Shown here: positions 18,650 through 27,133 of the stretch, one piece after another | Position numbering within the stretch: position 1 is the stretch's first letter | Layout: the number at the start of each line of letters is the position of its first letter | NCBI RefSeq assembly: GCF_001425705.1 | Contig: NZ_LMDC01000023.1 | Location: 63,463 to 127,462 of the forward strand | Length of the DNA stretch: 64,000 bases | Reading direction: 5' to 3' | Source of the DNA: Pelomonas sp. Root1217 | Lineage (GTDB): Bacteria > Pseudomonadota > Gammaproteobacteria > Burkholderiales > Burkholderiaceae_C | Notes under the pieces: generated by a model | Told to the model about the DNA's origin: nothing | The model's database searches: none | The model's input: the letters and a program-made list of their open reading frames with translations, nothing else | Position numbers and translations under genes: made by a program

Positions 18650-18725
18650 CCTGATCTTCCTAGCCAAAGCCGAATTGTTCGCCCGCTGCTGACGTTAGCT
18701 GCTTGCCACCCGAGGATAGTCGCGC

Positions 18726-18754
18726 GTCGGCAGTCGGCCCACCCCAAAGCCGAC
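18726..18754. repeat. Third hairpin of the CCCAAAGC type
   Basis: GTCGGC (18726-18731) and GCCGAC (18749-18754) pair across a loop that includes CACCCCAAA. The right half resembles the hairpin at 17373-17398. It lies in the gap between the esterase start and the endonuclease-V-like stop. Confidence 0.4.
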
Positions 18755-18780
18755 ACCGGTCAGTGCCCCACAGCGCGGAA

Positions 18781-19281
18781 TCAATCCGTGTTCTTCGCCA
18801 GGCGAGCTGCGAGCTTCAAGAGCGTGGGCACACGCTTCCTGCCGTGCATCGCACGCAGTCGCGCCTTGGCCGCGCCAATGTCGATGCCCGCGCACGTCAC
18901 AAACAGCGGTTGCGCTTCCTCTTCTCGCATGATCTCGAACTGCGCCGACAGGCCCGGCAGGCGCCGCTTCGAAACACCCACGATAGGCACCTTGCCGCCC
19001 AGCGCGTGATACAGGTGCTGGCCAAGGCCGGGCGTTTCGTCAGCATCCAGATGGACAAAGCCATCAAGCAGGATGAGCTCAGGCTCCAGGCTGTGCTCAC
19101 GCAGCAGTTGCATCACGCAGGGCAGTTCTCGCAGGTCGAGTTCTCCTCGCACGGCCTTCTCGACATGGGTGATGCGCGAGACGTAAGCCTGCGTCGCTTC
19201 CGCGGCATCCCAGGCGTCGAAAGCCGCAGCGGCAGCATTCGCCTGCGTGCCATCGAAATGAACAGCCACTACGAGTTTCAT
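18781..19281 (-). CDS. Endonuclease V-like protein, short form
   Basis: 166 aa, against about 220 for true endonuclease V. Recognisable parts are VVAVHFDGTQANAAAAAF (D10), GELDLRELPCV (E52), LILLDGFVHL (D73), PIVGVSKRRL (K105) and a C-terminal segment ending PTLLKLAARLAK. The histidine of the usual GHR motif is not seen: the matching stretch reads CAGID. It may be a divergent or inactive homologue of the deaminated-base repair enzyme. Confidence 0.65.
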   Translation of the reverse strand: MKLVVAVHFDGTQANAAAAAFDAWDAAEATQAYVSRITHVEKAVRGELDLRELPCVMQLLREHSLEPELILLDGFVHLDADETPGLGQHLYHALGGKVPIVGVSKRRLPGLSAQFEIMREEEAQPLFVTCAGIDIGAAKARLRAMHGRKRVPTLLKLAARLAKNTD

Positions 19282-19394
19282 GCAGGAGTATGAGCCGCTG
19301 CAGCTCACGCCTGGCCATCCGTAGCTGCACGGCCTGGTTCGACGGGCAGGTCGACGCTCTACGATGCCGCAGGCACTCTCCCTCCTTTCATCCC

Positions 19395-19961
19395 ATGCCG
19401 CCTCTTCTCATCATCGACATGCAGGTCGGCATGACCTGGCCCAGCGCCGACGTGCGCAACAACCTGCAGGCCGAGACCCATATTGCGCGGTTGCTTGGCG
19501 CCTGGCGTGACGCTGGTGCGCCCGTCGTCCATGTGCATCACATCTCGCGCACGCCGGGTTCGCCGTTCTGGCCGGGTCAGCCCGGCGTGGAATTCCAGCC
19601 CACGCTGGCGCCGCGAGACGACGAGCACGTCGTAGAGAAGAACGTGCCCGATGCCTTCACCCACAGCGGCCTGGAGCGCTGGCTGCACGCGCGCGGCCAT
19701 CGCTCGCTGGTCATCGCCGGCGTCAGCACCAACAACTCGGTAGAGGCCACCGCCCGCAGCGCCGGCAACCTGGGCTTCCAGGCCCATGTGGTGGCCGACG
19801 CCTGCTTCGCGTTTGACCTGACCGACCTGCGCGGCGTGCGCCATGCGGCCGAGGAGGTGCATCAAATGGCGTTGGCCAATCTGCACGGCGAATACGCCAC
19901 GATCATCGACACGGCGACGGCCGCTGCGCTGCTCGCAGGCCTCAGGCCGCCGCTTTCATGA
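19395..19961 (+). CDS. Isochorismatase-fold hydrolase-like protein
   Basis: 188 aa, one isochorismatase domain. D8 (LIIDMQVG) and K82 (VEKNVPDAF) of the catalytic triad are present. The usual Cys in T..C-V..TAR is Ser115 here (VSTNNSVEATAR). That makes ordinary cysteine-amidase chemistry unlikely, although isochorismatase itself also works without this Cys. It overlaps the convergent DJ-1 gene by 20 nt. Confidence 0.85.
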   Translation: MPPLLIIDMQVGMTWPSADVRNNLQAETHIARLLGAWRDAGAPVVHVHHISRTPGSPFWPGQPGVEFQPTLAPRDDEHVVEKNVPDAFTHSGLERWLHARGHRSLVIAGVSTNNSVEATARSAGNLGFQAHVVADACFAFDLTDLRGVRHAAEEVHQMALANLHGEYATIIDTATAAALLAGLRPPLS

Positions 19962-20562
19962 AGGCCTCGAAATACTTCGCATCGCCCGTCTTGTAGAGGC
20001 CATACCAGGCTGCGAGCACGTCGTCGGCATAGACGTCCAGCGCGGCAAATGCTTCTTTCGCGAACTCCAGCGGGCGCATGGCCGACGCAGTGATCAGTTT
20101 GCCTGAGCGCACCGCCGGCTTCTGGCGGTAGAACGCCGCGCCCTGGTAGCCGGTGGCTGCCAGATAGTCCTTCGAGTTGCTCGTGTGTGGCACGTCGTCC
20201 AACAGGCCCGCACGCGCCAGCCCGGCCGTGGCACCGCAGATGGCGGCGACGGCCACGCCTTCGGCCAGGAAATTTCCGGCCAGCTGCGCCGCCTCCTTGT
20301 TCTTCTTCCTGTCCCAGGCCGTGCCGCCGGGCAGTACCAGCAGCGCGCTGTGGCGAGGCTTGAGTTTGTCCAGCGCCAGGTCGGGCGACACGCGCAGACC
20401 GCCGGCCGTCTTGACGGGCGCATCGGTCAGCCCCACCGTTTTCACCCTGAACCGCCCAGGCAGCTTCTGGCCCAACGGGTTGTTGAGGCCCGCGACCAGA
20501 TAACCGTATTCCCAGTCCGACATCGTGTCGAAGACGAAGAGATGAACCGTCTGTTTCTTCAT
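19942..20562 (-). CDS. DJ-1/PfpI family protein
   Basis: 206 aa. The family core is visible: LLVLPGGTAWD and VAAICGATAGLARAGLLDD, with nucleophile-elbow C109. This is the glutamine-amidotransferase-like class I fold used by glyoxalases, chaperones and proteases; the specific activity is not clear. No regulator domain is fused. It is convergent with the isochorismatase-like gene and divergent from the OmpR-type regulator. Confidence 0.87.
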   Translation of the reverse strand: MKKQTVHLFVFDTMSDWEYGYLVAGLNNPLGQKLPGRFRVKTVGLTDAPVKTAGGLRVSPDLALDKLKPRHSALLVLPGGTAWDRKKNKEAAQLAGNFLAEGVAVAAICGATAGLARAGLLDDVPHTSNSKDYLAATGYQGAAFYRQKPAVRSGKLITASAMRPLEFAKEAFAALDVYADDVLAAWYGLYKTGDAKYFEAFMKAAA

Positions 20563-20705
20563 GATGCCCGCTCGGATGATTCGTCAGCCCATTTTGCGGA
20601 TCGGCCCAGCGCGCGACGAAGCTTTTGGCAACCAGGTGCTTCCGCCTGCGGCGCGACCGAGTCGCCACAATCCGCTGTCCTGTCATTTCCATCCCGCCGC
20701 CCCGC

Positions 20706-21371
20706 ATGCGCCTCCTGCTTGTCGAAGACGACCCCATGATCGGCGAGAGCCTGCGTGAGGCTTTGCGCCGCCAGGGCTTTGCGGCCGACTGGGTGAGGGA
20801 CGGCCAGGCGGCCGACGCCGTGCTGTCCAGCGGCGAGCGCTTCGACGCCGTGCTGCTGGATCTGGGCCTGCCGAAGCGCAGCGGCGTCGAGGTGCTGCGC
20901 TCGATGCGGGCCCGCGCAGACTCGACGCCCGTCATCGTGCTGACGGCGCGCGACGCGCTGACCGACAAGGTTGCCGGGCTGGACGCCGGTGCTGACGACT
21001 ATCTCGTCAAGCCTTTCGAGCTGGATGAGTTGCTGGCGCGATTGCGCGCGGTCACGCGCCGCCATGGCGGCCGCACGGACACGGGCCTGCAGGTCGCCGA
21101 CCTGCGCCTGGACCCGGCCACGCGCGAAGTCACGCGCGCCGGCAAACCCATCCTGCTGTCGGCACGCGAGTTCGCGCTGCTGGAGACGCTGTTGGAGCGG
21201 CCCGGCGCCATCGTGTCGCGCGCCCAACTGGAGGACCGTCTCTACGGCTGGGGCGAGGAGCTGGAGAGCAACGCCATCAGTGTCTATATGCACCAGCTGC
21301 GCAAGAAGCTCGGCGCCGACCTGCTTCACACGGTGCGCGGCCTGGGTTACTACGCCGGCCCTGAGAAATGA
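20706..21371 (+). CDS. OmpR-family response regulator (QseB/PmrA-like)
   Basis: 221 aa. The receiver domain has acidic residues near 7-9 (VEDDPM), phospho-acceptor D52 (VLLDLGLPKRSG), T/S and K (YLVKPF). The C-terminal winged helix has REFALLETLLERPGAIVSRAQLEDRLYGW and SVYMHQLRKKLGADLLHTVRGLGYY. Its cognate kinase is the next gene, separated by a hairpin element. Confidence 0.93.
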   Translation: MRLLLVEDDPMIGESLREALRRQGFAADWVRDGQAADAVLSSGERFDAVLLDLGLPKRSGVEVLRSMRARADSTPVIVLTARDALTDKVAGLDAGADDYLVKPFELDELLARLRAVTRRHGGRTDTGLQVADLRLDPATREVTRAGKPILLSAREFALLETLLERPGAIVSRAQLEDRLYGWGEELESNAISVYMHQLRKKLGADLLHTVRGLGYYAGPEK

Positions 21372-21537
21372 AGCCCCTCGTCCAAGGAGTACCTTGGCCG
21401 GTCCCCCTGGGGGACGGGCCGGCTCGGGAACTGGAGTCGGACACAAGCAGTCCCTGCGGACTGCTTGTGCCTATGGAAGGACGTGGGCCTCTGGCCCATG
21501 GCGGGCCCAGCGCTCGGCTCGAACAATCCACCACGCC
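21372..21537. repeat. Composite three-hairpin intergenic element (copy B)
   Basis: Sits between a response-regulator stop and its kinase start. Hairpins in order: CCAAGG-AGTA-CCTTGG (21382-21397), GTCCCCC-T-GGGGGAC (21401-21415) and the perfect 12-bp CACAAGCAGTCC-CTGC-GGACTGCTTGTG (21442-21469). Copy A at 2986-3120 has the same first hairpin and order, but a different third stem. Shared flanks include ATGA.GCCCC..GTCCAAGG at the left and GCCCAGCGCTCGG near the right end. Confidence 0.7.
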
Positions 21538-22857
21538 ATGACTAAGCGGCTGCTCTCCACCTTGCGCGGCCGCCTCTTCGCGCTGCTCGCCATCCTGGGC
21601 GCCGTGACCGCGCTGGCCGTCAGCAGCGCCACCTACATCAGCGTGCGCACCGAGGCCGACGCGCTGTTCGACTACCAGTTGCGCCAGACGGCGCTGTCGC
21701 TGCGCGATCAGGGGCGCATCGCCGGCGAAGAGGCTGCGGCCCTGGCCGACCCGAGCCTGGACTATCTCGTGCAGATCTGGTCCGTGCAGGGGTTGGAGCT
21801 CTATTCCAGCCGGCCGCAGGGCATGACAGAGGCGCTGCCACCGCGCGCGGTGTTGGGGTTCTCCAACCTGCACCTCGCCGGCCAGGACTGGCGGGTGTTC
21901 AGTGCGGCCACGCCACTGCGCGTCGTGCAGGTCGCCCAGCCGCTGGCCGTGCGCCAGCGCCTGGCCGCCGTGGCGGCGCTGCGCAGCGTCGTGCCCGTGG
22001 CCGTGGCCCTGCCTGTGGTCGCCGCGGCCGTGTGGTGGCTGTTGGGCATGTCGCTGGCGCCGCTGGCCCGCGTCACGCGCGCCGCCCAGGCCGGCGGCGC
22101 CAACGCGCTGCACCCGCTGCCCACGGCCGGCCTGCCCGGTGAGGTGGCGCCGCTGGTGGAGGCCTTCAACGACCTGCTGGGGCGGCTGTCGTCGGCCTTC
22201 GAGGCCCAGCGCAATTTCGTCGCCGACGCCGCCCACGAACTGCGCTCGCCGCTGACGGCGCTGAAGCTGCAACTTGGGTTGCTGCGAGGCGCGGCCCCGG
22301 GCGCGGAGCAGGACGAATCCATCGCCCGCCTGCGCGGCGGTATCGACCGTTCGGTGCGTCTCGTTGAACAACTGCTGGCCCTCGCCCGCGCCGAGCCGGG
22401 CGCCGCGGCAGTTGCGTTGCCGCTGGACCTCGCCGACCTGGCCCGCCAGGCCGTGGCCGACGTGCAGCCCCTGGCCGACAAGGCCGGCGTGTCACTGTCT
22501 CTGACCGCACCCGACCCGTTGCCGCTGACCGGCGACCCCCAGGCCCTGCGCGGCGCGCTGCGCAATCTCATCGACAACGCCGTGAAGTACGGCGCCCGAA
22601 CGGTGCACGTGAGCGCCTTGCGCGGCCCGCGCGGCGCGCCGCTGCTGCGCGTGGACGACGACGGCCCGGGCATTCCGGTGGAAGCGCGCGAGCGGGTCTT
22701 CGACCGCTTCCAGCGCGGCGAATGCGCAACCGTTGAAGGCAGCGGGCTGGGACTGGCCATCGTGCAGGCAGCGGCACGGCAGCAGGGAGCGAGCGTGACG
22801 CTGGCCAGTTCACCGTCCGGCGGGCTGAGGGCGGAAATCGCCTGGCCGGCGTCCTGA
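21538..22857 (+). CDS. Sensor histidine kinase (QseC/PmrB-like)
   Basis: 439 aa. TM1 is at about 10-32, a periplasmic region of about 110 residues follows, and TM2 is at about 145-175. A HAMP-like linker (LAPLARVTRAAQAGG) leads to HisKA with RNFVADAAHELRSPLTALKLQL (H233). The ATPase domain has NLIDNAVKYG, DDDGPGIPVE, FQRGE and GSGLGLAIV. It pairs with the OmpR-type regulator just upstream. Confidence 0.93.
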   Translation: MTKRLLSTLRGRLFALLAILGAVTALAVSSATYISVRTEADALFDYQLRQTALSLRDQGRIAGEEAAALADPSLDYLVQIWSVQGLELYSSRPQGMTEALPPRAVLGFSNLHLAGQDWRVFSAATPLRVVQVAQPLAVRQRLAAVAALRSVVPVAVALPVVAAAVWWLLGMSLAPLARVTRAAQAGGANALHPLPTAGLPGEVAPLVEAFNDLLGRLSSAFEAQRNFVADAAHELRSPLTALKLQLGLLRGAAPGAEQDESIARLRGGIDRSVRLVEQLLALARAEPGAAAVALPLDLADLARQAVADVQPLADKAGVSLSLTAPDPLPLTGDPQALRGALRNLIDNAVKYGARTVHVSALRGPRGAPLLRVDDDGPGIPVEARERVFDRFQRGECATVEGSGLGLAIVQAAARQQGASVTLASSPSGGLRAEIAWPAS

Positions 22858-22906
22858 CCCGGCACGTCGCTTGCCGGCAGTCGGATGCCGAATCGAGGAG
22901 ACCGAC

Positions 22907-23287
22907 ATGGCCCTGCAGGGCAGCACCGAATTGCAAGCGTTGCGTGAGCGGCTTGAGGCCCGCGCGGCCGAACTGCGCCAGGAAGTGGGCGCGCTGCGCG
23001 CCGAGGAGGCCGGCGACCTGACGAAGACACCGGGCGGTCCGGTCGAAGATCCCGGCGAACGGGGCGAGGAAGAAGCGCGTCATGCCGTCCGCCACGCAGA
23101 GCAGGGACGCGACACGCAGGAACTGCGCAACATCGCCGCGGCCCTTCAGCGCATGGAAGAGGGGCGCTACGGCGAATGCGTGGACTGCGGCTGTGACATC
23201 CCGCTGGCGCGATTGCAGGCCGAACCGGCGGCGGCCCGGTGCGTCGCCTGCCAGCAGCGCTTCGAACGGGGCGCGCCGCCGGCGTGA
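22907..23287 (+). CDS. DksA/TraR-type zinc-finger protein
   Basis: 126 aa. An N-terminal helical coiled coil (about 5-85) ends in a four-cysteine zinc finger CVDCGCDIPLARLQAEP...CVAC near 93-115. DksA-family proteins bind the RNA polymerase secondary channel. This short form lacks the longer N-terminus of canonical DksA. GAGGAG precedes the ATG. Confidence 0.87.
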   Translation: MALQGSTELQALRERLEARAAELRQEVGALRAEEAGDLTKTPGGPVEDPGERGEEEARHAVRHAEQGRDTQELRNIAAALQRMEEGRYGECVDCGCDIPLARLQAEPAAARCVACQQRFERGAPPA

Positions 23288-23341
23288 TCCGGCATGAGGA
23301 TTGCCGGTTTCAGGTCCCCTTTTCTGAACCGGAGCAATGTC

Positions 23342-23542
23342 ATGGCACATCCAGACCCCCTTCGTCAGGGCAGCGAGAAGGACCAGCGCCGCCACGCCGG
23401 CAATGCCAGCGAGGCCACCGACATCGGCATGCAGGACAAGTCACAGGGCAAGTCCGGCACCGCGGCGCCCGAGCGCCAGAAGGACGACCCGCACTGGGCG
23501 CCGGAAAGCGGCGACAAGCCCGAGGCGCGTCGCAAGGGCTGA
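23342..23542 (+). CDS. Small hydrophilic protein
   Basis: 66 aa, rich in charged residues, Gln, Gly and Pro, with no hydrophobic core: predicted disordered. GGAGC precedes the ATG. It is 54 nt after the DksA-like gene and on the same strand. I do not recognise the family. It may be a small stress-related protein (inference). Confidence 0.5.
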   Translation: MAHPDPLRQGSEKDQRRHAGNASEATDIGMQDKSQGKSGTAAPERQKDDPHWAPESGDKPEARRKG

Positions 23543-23650
23543 ACACCAGCGCCGGCCGTGGGCGGCCTCAGCGCCGAACACCGGCTCGGCACATCGACGT
23601 CCTCGAGCTTGAGGATGGCGAGGGCCGCGCGCCCTTGGCAGCTCAACCAG

Positions 23651-24085
23651 ATGACTGTAGAAATACACAGCCATCACGAAGCCGTCAAAGCCATGACTCC
23701 TCAAGAAGCCCAGCGCGTGATCGATGCCCTCGCCGATGGCGTGGACCCTGACACCGGCGAGTTTCTTCCAGCGGAAAGCGCACTGCTGAAGCCCTCGGTG
23801 ATCCGGGCCCTGTTCGTGGCGTCGCGAGCGTTGGAGACCCCACGCAACGAAGCCCGTGCAACCAAAGAGCGGCCCAGCCAGGCTGGCAAGCCTTGGTCGG
23901 TGCAGGAGGATCAGCGCCTGCTCGACAACTTTGACCAAGGTGCCGATCTGGCAACGCTGACCCTGGTGCACGGCCGCTCCAAGGGTGGCATCGCCTCCCG
24001 ATTGGTTCGCCTGGGCCGCATCAAGGAGAGGGCTGAAATCGGTGCTCGCGCCAAGGCCGACATGCCGACCGCGGCCGCGCCTTAA
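23651..24085 (+). CDS. Hypothetical protein with Myb/HTH-like C-terminal region
   Basis: 144 aa from the ATG at 23651. The N-terminal part reads MTPQEAQRVIDALADGVDPDTGEFLP. The C-terminal part, KPWSVQEDQRLLDNFDQGADLATLTLVHGRSKGGIASRLVRLGRI, resembles a SANT/Myb-like helix-turn-helix seen in uncharacterised proteobacterial proteins. DNA binding is plausible but unproven. Confidence 0.65.
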   Translation: MTVEIHSHHEAVKAMTPQEAQRVIDALADGVDPDTGEFLPAESALLKPSVIRALFVASRALETPRNEARATKERPSQAGKPWSVQEDQRLLDNFDQGADLATLTLVHGRSKGGIASRLVRLGRIKERAEIGARAKADMPTAAAP

Positions 24086-24176
24086 CTTTCGCCTCACCTT
24101 CGCCTCACCGAGCGCTCATCTGGCATCTCTAGATTCCCGGCAACGGCTGCACCGCAGCCTGCTTGAGGACCCTTCG

Positions 24177-25700
24177 ATGACCCAGACTGCCAAAACCACC
24201 CTGATCGCCACCGCCGCCGCGCTGCTGGCCGCCGGCGTCACCGTCACCACCACCGCCTCCGGCTGGACCGCGCCCGCCTGGCTGCAGGGCAAGGCTCCCG
24301 TCAGCGCACCGGTGGCCGGCGAAGCCACGCCCGCCGCCACGGCCGCCGCAGCCACCACGTTGGCCGCGCCGGCCGTCAGCCTGCCTTCAGCCCAGCTGCC
24401 GAACTACCGCGCCATCGTGCAGACGCAAGGCCCCGCCGTCGTCGGCATCACCGTGGCCGGCCTGCACAAGGTGGGCAACGACGAAGGCGACGAAGGCCCC
24501 GTCGCGCGGGGCGACGATGACCCCTTCTTCCGCTTCTTCCGCGGCATCCCCGGGCTGCGCATGCCCCAGCAGGGCCCCCAGCCCTTCCGCGGCCAGGGCT
24601 CGGGTTTCATCATCAGCGCCGACGGCCTGGTGCTGACCAATGCTCACGTGGTGCGCGACGCCAAGCAGGTCACCGTCAAGCTCAGCGACCGCCGCGAGTT
24701 CTCGGCCAAGGTGCTGGGCAGCGACCCGGCCACCGACATCGCCGTGCTCAAGCTCGATGCCAAGGGCCTGCCTACCGTGCAGCTCGGCGACCCCAAGCAG
24801 GTGCAGGTGGGCGACTACGTGCTGGCCATCGGCGCGCCCTATGGCTTCGAGCAGACGGCCACACAGGGCATCGTCAGCGCCAAGGGGCGCTCGCTGCCGG
24901 GCGACAGCGTCGTACCCTTCATCCAGACCGATGCGGCCGTGAACCCGGGCAACTCGGGCGGCCCGCTGTTCGACGCAGCCGGTCGTGTCGTCGGCGTCAA
25001 TGCACAAATCTTTTCGCAGAGCGGCGGCTTCCAGGGCCTGGCCTTCTCGATTCCCGTGGACGTGGCGCTGAAGGTCAAGGACCAGATCGTCGCCCACGGC
25101 AAGGTTGAGCATGCGCGCCTCGGTGTCACGCTGCAGGACCTGAGCGCGCCACTGGCCTCGTCCTTCGGCCTGGGTGCGCCCGACGGCGCCCTGGTGTCCA
25201 GCGTGCAGCCTGAAAGCGCGGCCGCCAAGGCCGGGCTGAAGGCGGGTGACGTGATTACCGCCATCGACGGCGAGCCGGTGCGCGTGGCGGGCGATGTGTC
25301 CAGCCGCGTCGGCCTGGCCCGCCCCGGCGACAAGCTCAAGCTGGAGCTGTGGCGCGACAAGTCCCGCGTCAGCGAGACCGTCAGCCTGGGCCGCGCCGAC
25401 AAGGACACGCAGGAAGCCAGTGCTTCGCCTCAGGGCGGCTCACTGGGCCTGGCGCTGCGCCCGCTGGAGCGCCAGGAACTGCGCGGTTCAGGGCTGGACC
25501 ATGGCCTGTTGATCGAGCGCGTGACCGGCCCGGCCCAACTGGCCGGCGTGCAGCCCGGCGACGTGCTGCTGGCGCTCAACGGCAAGCCGGTGCAGAACGT
25601 CGAGCAGGTGCGCGACGCGCTCAAGGGCAAGCCGGCCTCGGTGGCCCTGCTGGTGGCGCGTGACGGCCAGCAGATCTTTGTGCCGGTGCGACTCGGCTGA
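24177..25700 (+). CDS. Do/DegP-like periplasmic serine protease
   Basis: 507 aa. It has an N-terminal signal or anchor (about 8-28) and an Ala/Pro-rich linker. The trypsin domain has catalytic H157 (TNAHVV), D187 (ATDIAVLK) and S260 (GNSGGP). Two PDZ domains follow (about 315-400 and 415-505; GLKAGDVITAIDGEPV and GVQPGDVLLALNGKPV). It acts in envelope protein quality control. A strong intrinsic terminator lies 40 nt downstream. Family members are degP, degQ and mucD; the exact orthologue is not certain. Confidence 0.95.
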   Translation: MTQTAKTTLIATAAALLAAGVTVTTTASGWTAPAWLQGKAPVSAPVAGEATPAATAAAATTLAAPAVSLPSAQLPNYRAIVQTQGPAVVGITVAGLHKVGNDEGDEGPVARGDDDPFFRFFRGIPGLRMPQQGPQPFRGQGSGFIISADGLVLTNAHVVRDAKQVTVKLSDRREFSAKVLGSDPATDIAVLKLDAKGLPTVQLGDPKQVQVGDYVLAIGAPYGFEQTATQGIVSAKGRSLPGDSVVPFIQTDAAVNPGNSGGPLFDAAGRVVGVNAQIFSQSGGFQGLAFSIPVDVALKVKDQIVAHGKVEHARLGVTLQDLSAPLASSFGLGAPDGALVSSVQPESAAAKAGLKAGDVITAIDGEPVRVAGDVSSRVGLARPGDKLKLELWRDKSRVSETVSLGRADKDTQEASASPQGGSLGLALRPLERQELRGSGLDHGLLIERVTGPAQLAGVQPGDVLLALNGKPVQNVEQVRDALKGKPASVALLVARDGQQIFVPVRLG

Positions 25701-25740
25701 TACGTTTGGACGGCAGGGGTGGCAGGCGCTACCCGCACCA

Positions 25741-25772
25741 GCCCGCGGCGCCCAAGCCGCGGGCCTTTTTTT
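25741..25772 (+). terminator. Rho-independent terminator of the Do-like protease gene
   Basis: Perfect 9-bp stem GCCCGCGGC / GCCGCGGGC with a 6-nt loop, followed by C and seven T residues. Confidence 0.93.
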
Positions 25773-25867
25773 ATCGGGGCTCCGGCCGGTGAAAACTCAC
25801 GCGTCCCGCCCACCGGCCGCCGCTTGCGCTAGGCTGCGCGTCATCGCACCCGCTCGCGGAGACCGCC

Positions 25868-26245
25868 CTGGAGATCCTGCTTGAACTGCTGCTCGAACTC
25901 GTCTTGCAGGTCTTCGGCGAATTGCTCGTCGAACTCGGTCTGCATGCCGTCGCCGAGCCTTTTCGCAAGCAGCCCAGCGTCTGGGTGGCCGTGCTTGGCT
26001 ATGTGCTGCTCGGCGGCATCGTCGGCGCGCTGAGCCTGTGGCTGATGCCCCAACACCTGACGCGCGATGGCTGGCCCCGCCTGGCCAACCTCGTCGTCAC
26101 GCCCGTGATCGCCGGTTTCGCCATGACGCTGATCGGCCTCTGGCGCGCGCGCCGTGGTGACCCGGTGCTGCGCATCGACCGATTTGCCTACGGCTATCTG
26201 TTCGCGCTGACGGTCGCCGTCGTGCGCTACAACTTCGCAAGCTGA
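25868..26245 (+). CDS. Small membrane protein with a probable CTG start
   Basis: 125 aa from a CTG codon at 25868. No in-frame ATG or GTG exists upstream. The CTG has GGAG 6 nt before it and gives a continuous Leu/Glu-rich N-terminal helix (EILLELLLELVLQVFGELLVELGLHAVAEPF). A TTG at 25904 is the next candidate, but would cut this helix. Three hydrophobic segments follow. The family is uncharacterised. Confidence 0.65.
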   Translation: MEILLELLLELVLQVFGELLVELGLHAVAEPFRKQPSVWVAVLGYVLLGGIVGALSLWLMPQHLTRDGWPRLANLVVTPVIAGFAMTLIGLWRARRGDPVLRIDRFAYGYLFALTVAVVRYNFAS

Positions 26246-26251
26246 GCCGCC

Positions 26252-27127
26252 ATGGACGCCATTCGCTGGGTTCTCATCCTCATCGCGATTGGCGCTGCAG
26301 CGGCCGCCGCCCTGTGGCTGGGGCTGAGCGCGCCGCCCGCGAGCCCGGCCGCGCCATCCGAGCCCACGACCGTCGCAGCCCTGCCCGCCACGCGGCCGCT
26401 GGCGGCTTCCGCAGCCTCGGCAACCACACGCGCGGTGGCGCGTGCCGCCTCCGCAACGGCAGCGCCGATGCCCGCCTCCACAAGGCCGGCCGCGCCGCGT
26501 ATCGGTTCGGAAGGGTACGGCCCGCACATCGATCGTGCGGTGGCTGGCGACGATGCGGTGGCTGCCTGGGAGGCGGTGCGCTGGCTGCGGCTTTGCGCGT
26601 CGAACGAGACGCGGCGCAACAGCCTCGAGACCGTCCGCAACCAGGGCGTCTCGCCGGAAATGATGACCCAGATGATGGTGGAGGCCGATGCCGAAGCGCG
26701 GCGCTGCCAGACCGTGACCGCCCAGCACCGAGTGATGCTGCCGGAACTGGCCTCACGGGCGGTGCGGGCCGGCGTGGCCGAGGCGGCCTCGGCCTTTGCC
26801 GCCTCAACCTTCTCCAGCGACCTGACCGCAGCGCAGCGCCAGCAGGTGGCCGAAGCGATGCGGCGTGACGCACTTGTCGGTGACGGGCCCAGCCTCGTCA
26901 ACGCGGCGACGTCGAACCCCGCCTGGGGACTGAGCGATGCCGAGCGTTTGAGCTTTCTGATGGCCTACGCCGAGCTGCCCGACCCTGAGGCCAAGGGCAT
27001 GGCCAAGTCGCTGCTGGAGCGGGGTGCGCTTCACCTGGCAGCGCCGCCCACACCTCAGCAGATGGCCGCGGCCAGGGAGGCGGCGCAGCAGATCCTTGCG
27101 CGCCGGCCCGCTGGCGGCAAGCCCTGA
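26252..27127 (+). CDS. Hypothetical membrane-anchored protein
   Basis: 291 aa. One N-terminal membrane segment (about 5-26) is followed by a long Ala/Pro/Thr-rich linker to about residue 85. The C-terminal domain (about 90-285) is helical, with repeated AAWEAVRWLRLC-like and MAYAELPDPEAKGMAKSLLERGA segments, and is probably periplasmic. I do not recognise a domain. It is 6 nt after the small membrane protein. Confidence 0.7.
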   Translation: MDAIRWVLILIAIGAAAAAALWLGLSAPPASPAAPSEPTTVAALPATRPLAASAASATTRAVARAASATAAPMPASTRPAAPRIGSEGYGPHIDRAVAGDDAVAAWEAVRWLRLCASNETRRNSLETVRNQGVSPEMMTQMMVEADAEARRCQTVTAQHRVMLPELASRAVRAGVAEAASAFAASTFSSDLTAAQRQQVAEAMRRDALVGDGPSLVNAATSNPAWGLSDAERLSFLMAYAELPDPEAKGMAKSLLERGALHLAAPPTPQQMAAAREAAQQILARRPAGGKP

Positions 27128-27133
27128 GGTCGC

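Noticed and set aside
16351-18780. Hairpin-bracketed genes as an integron cassette array
   Set aside because: No integrase was seen, and the RYYYAAC/GTTRRRY core pairs expected of attC sites could not be found by eye.
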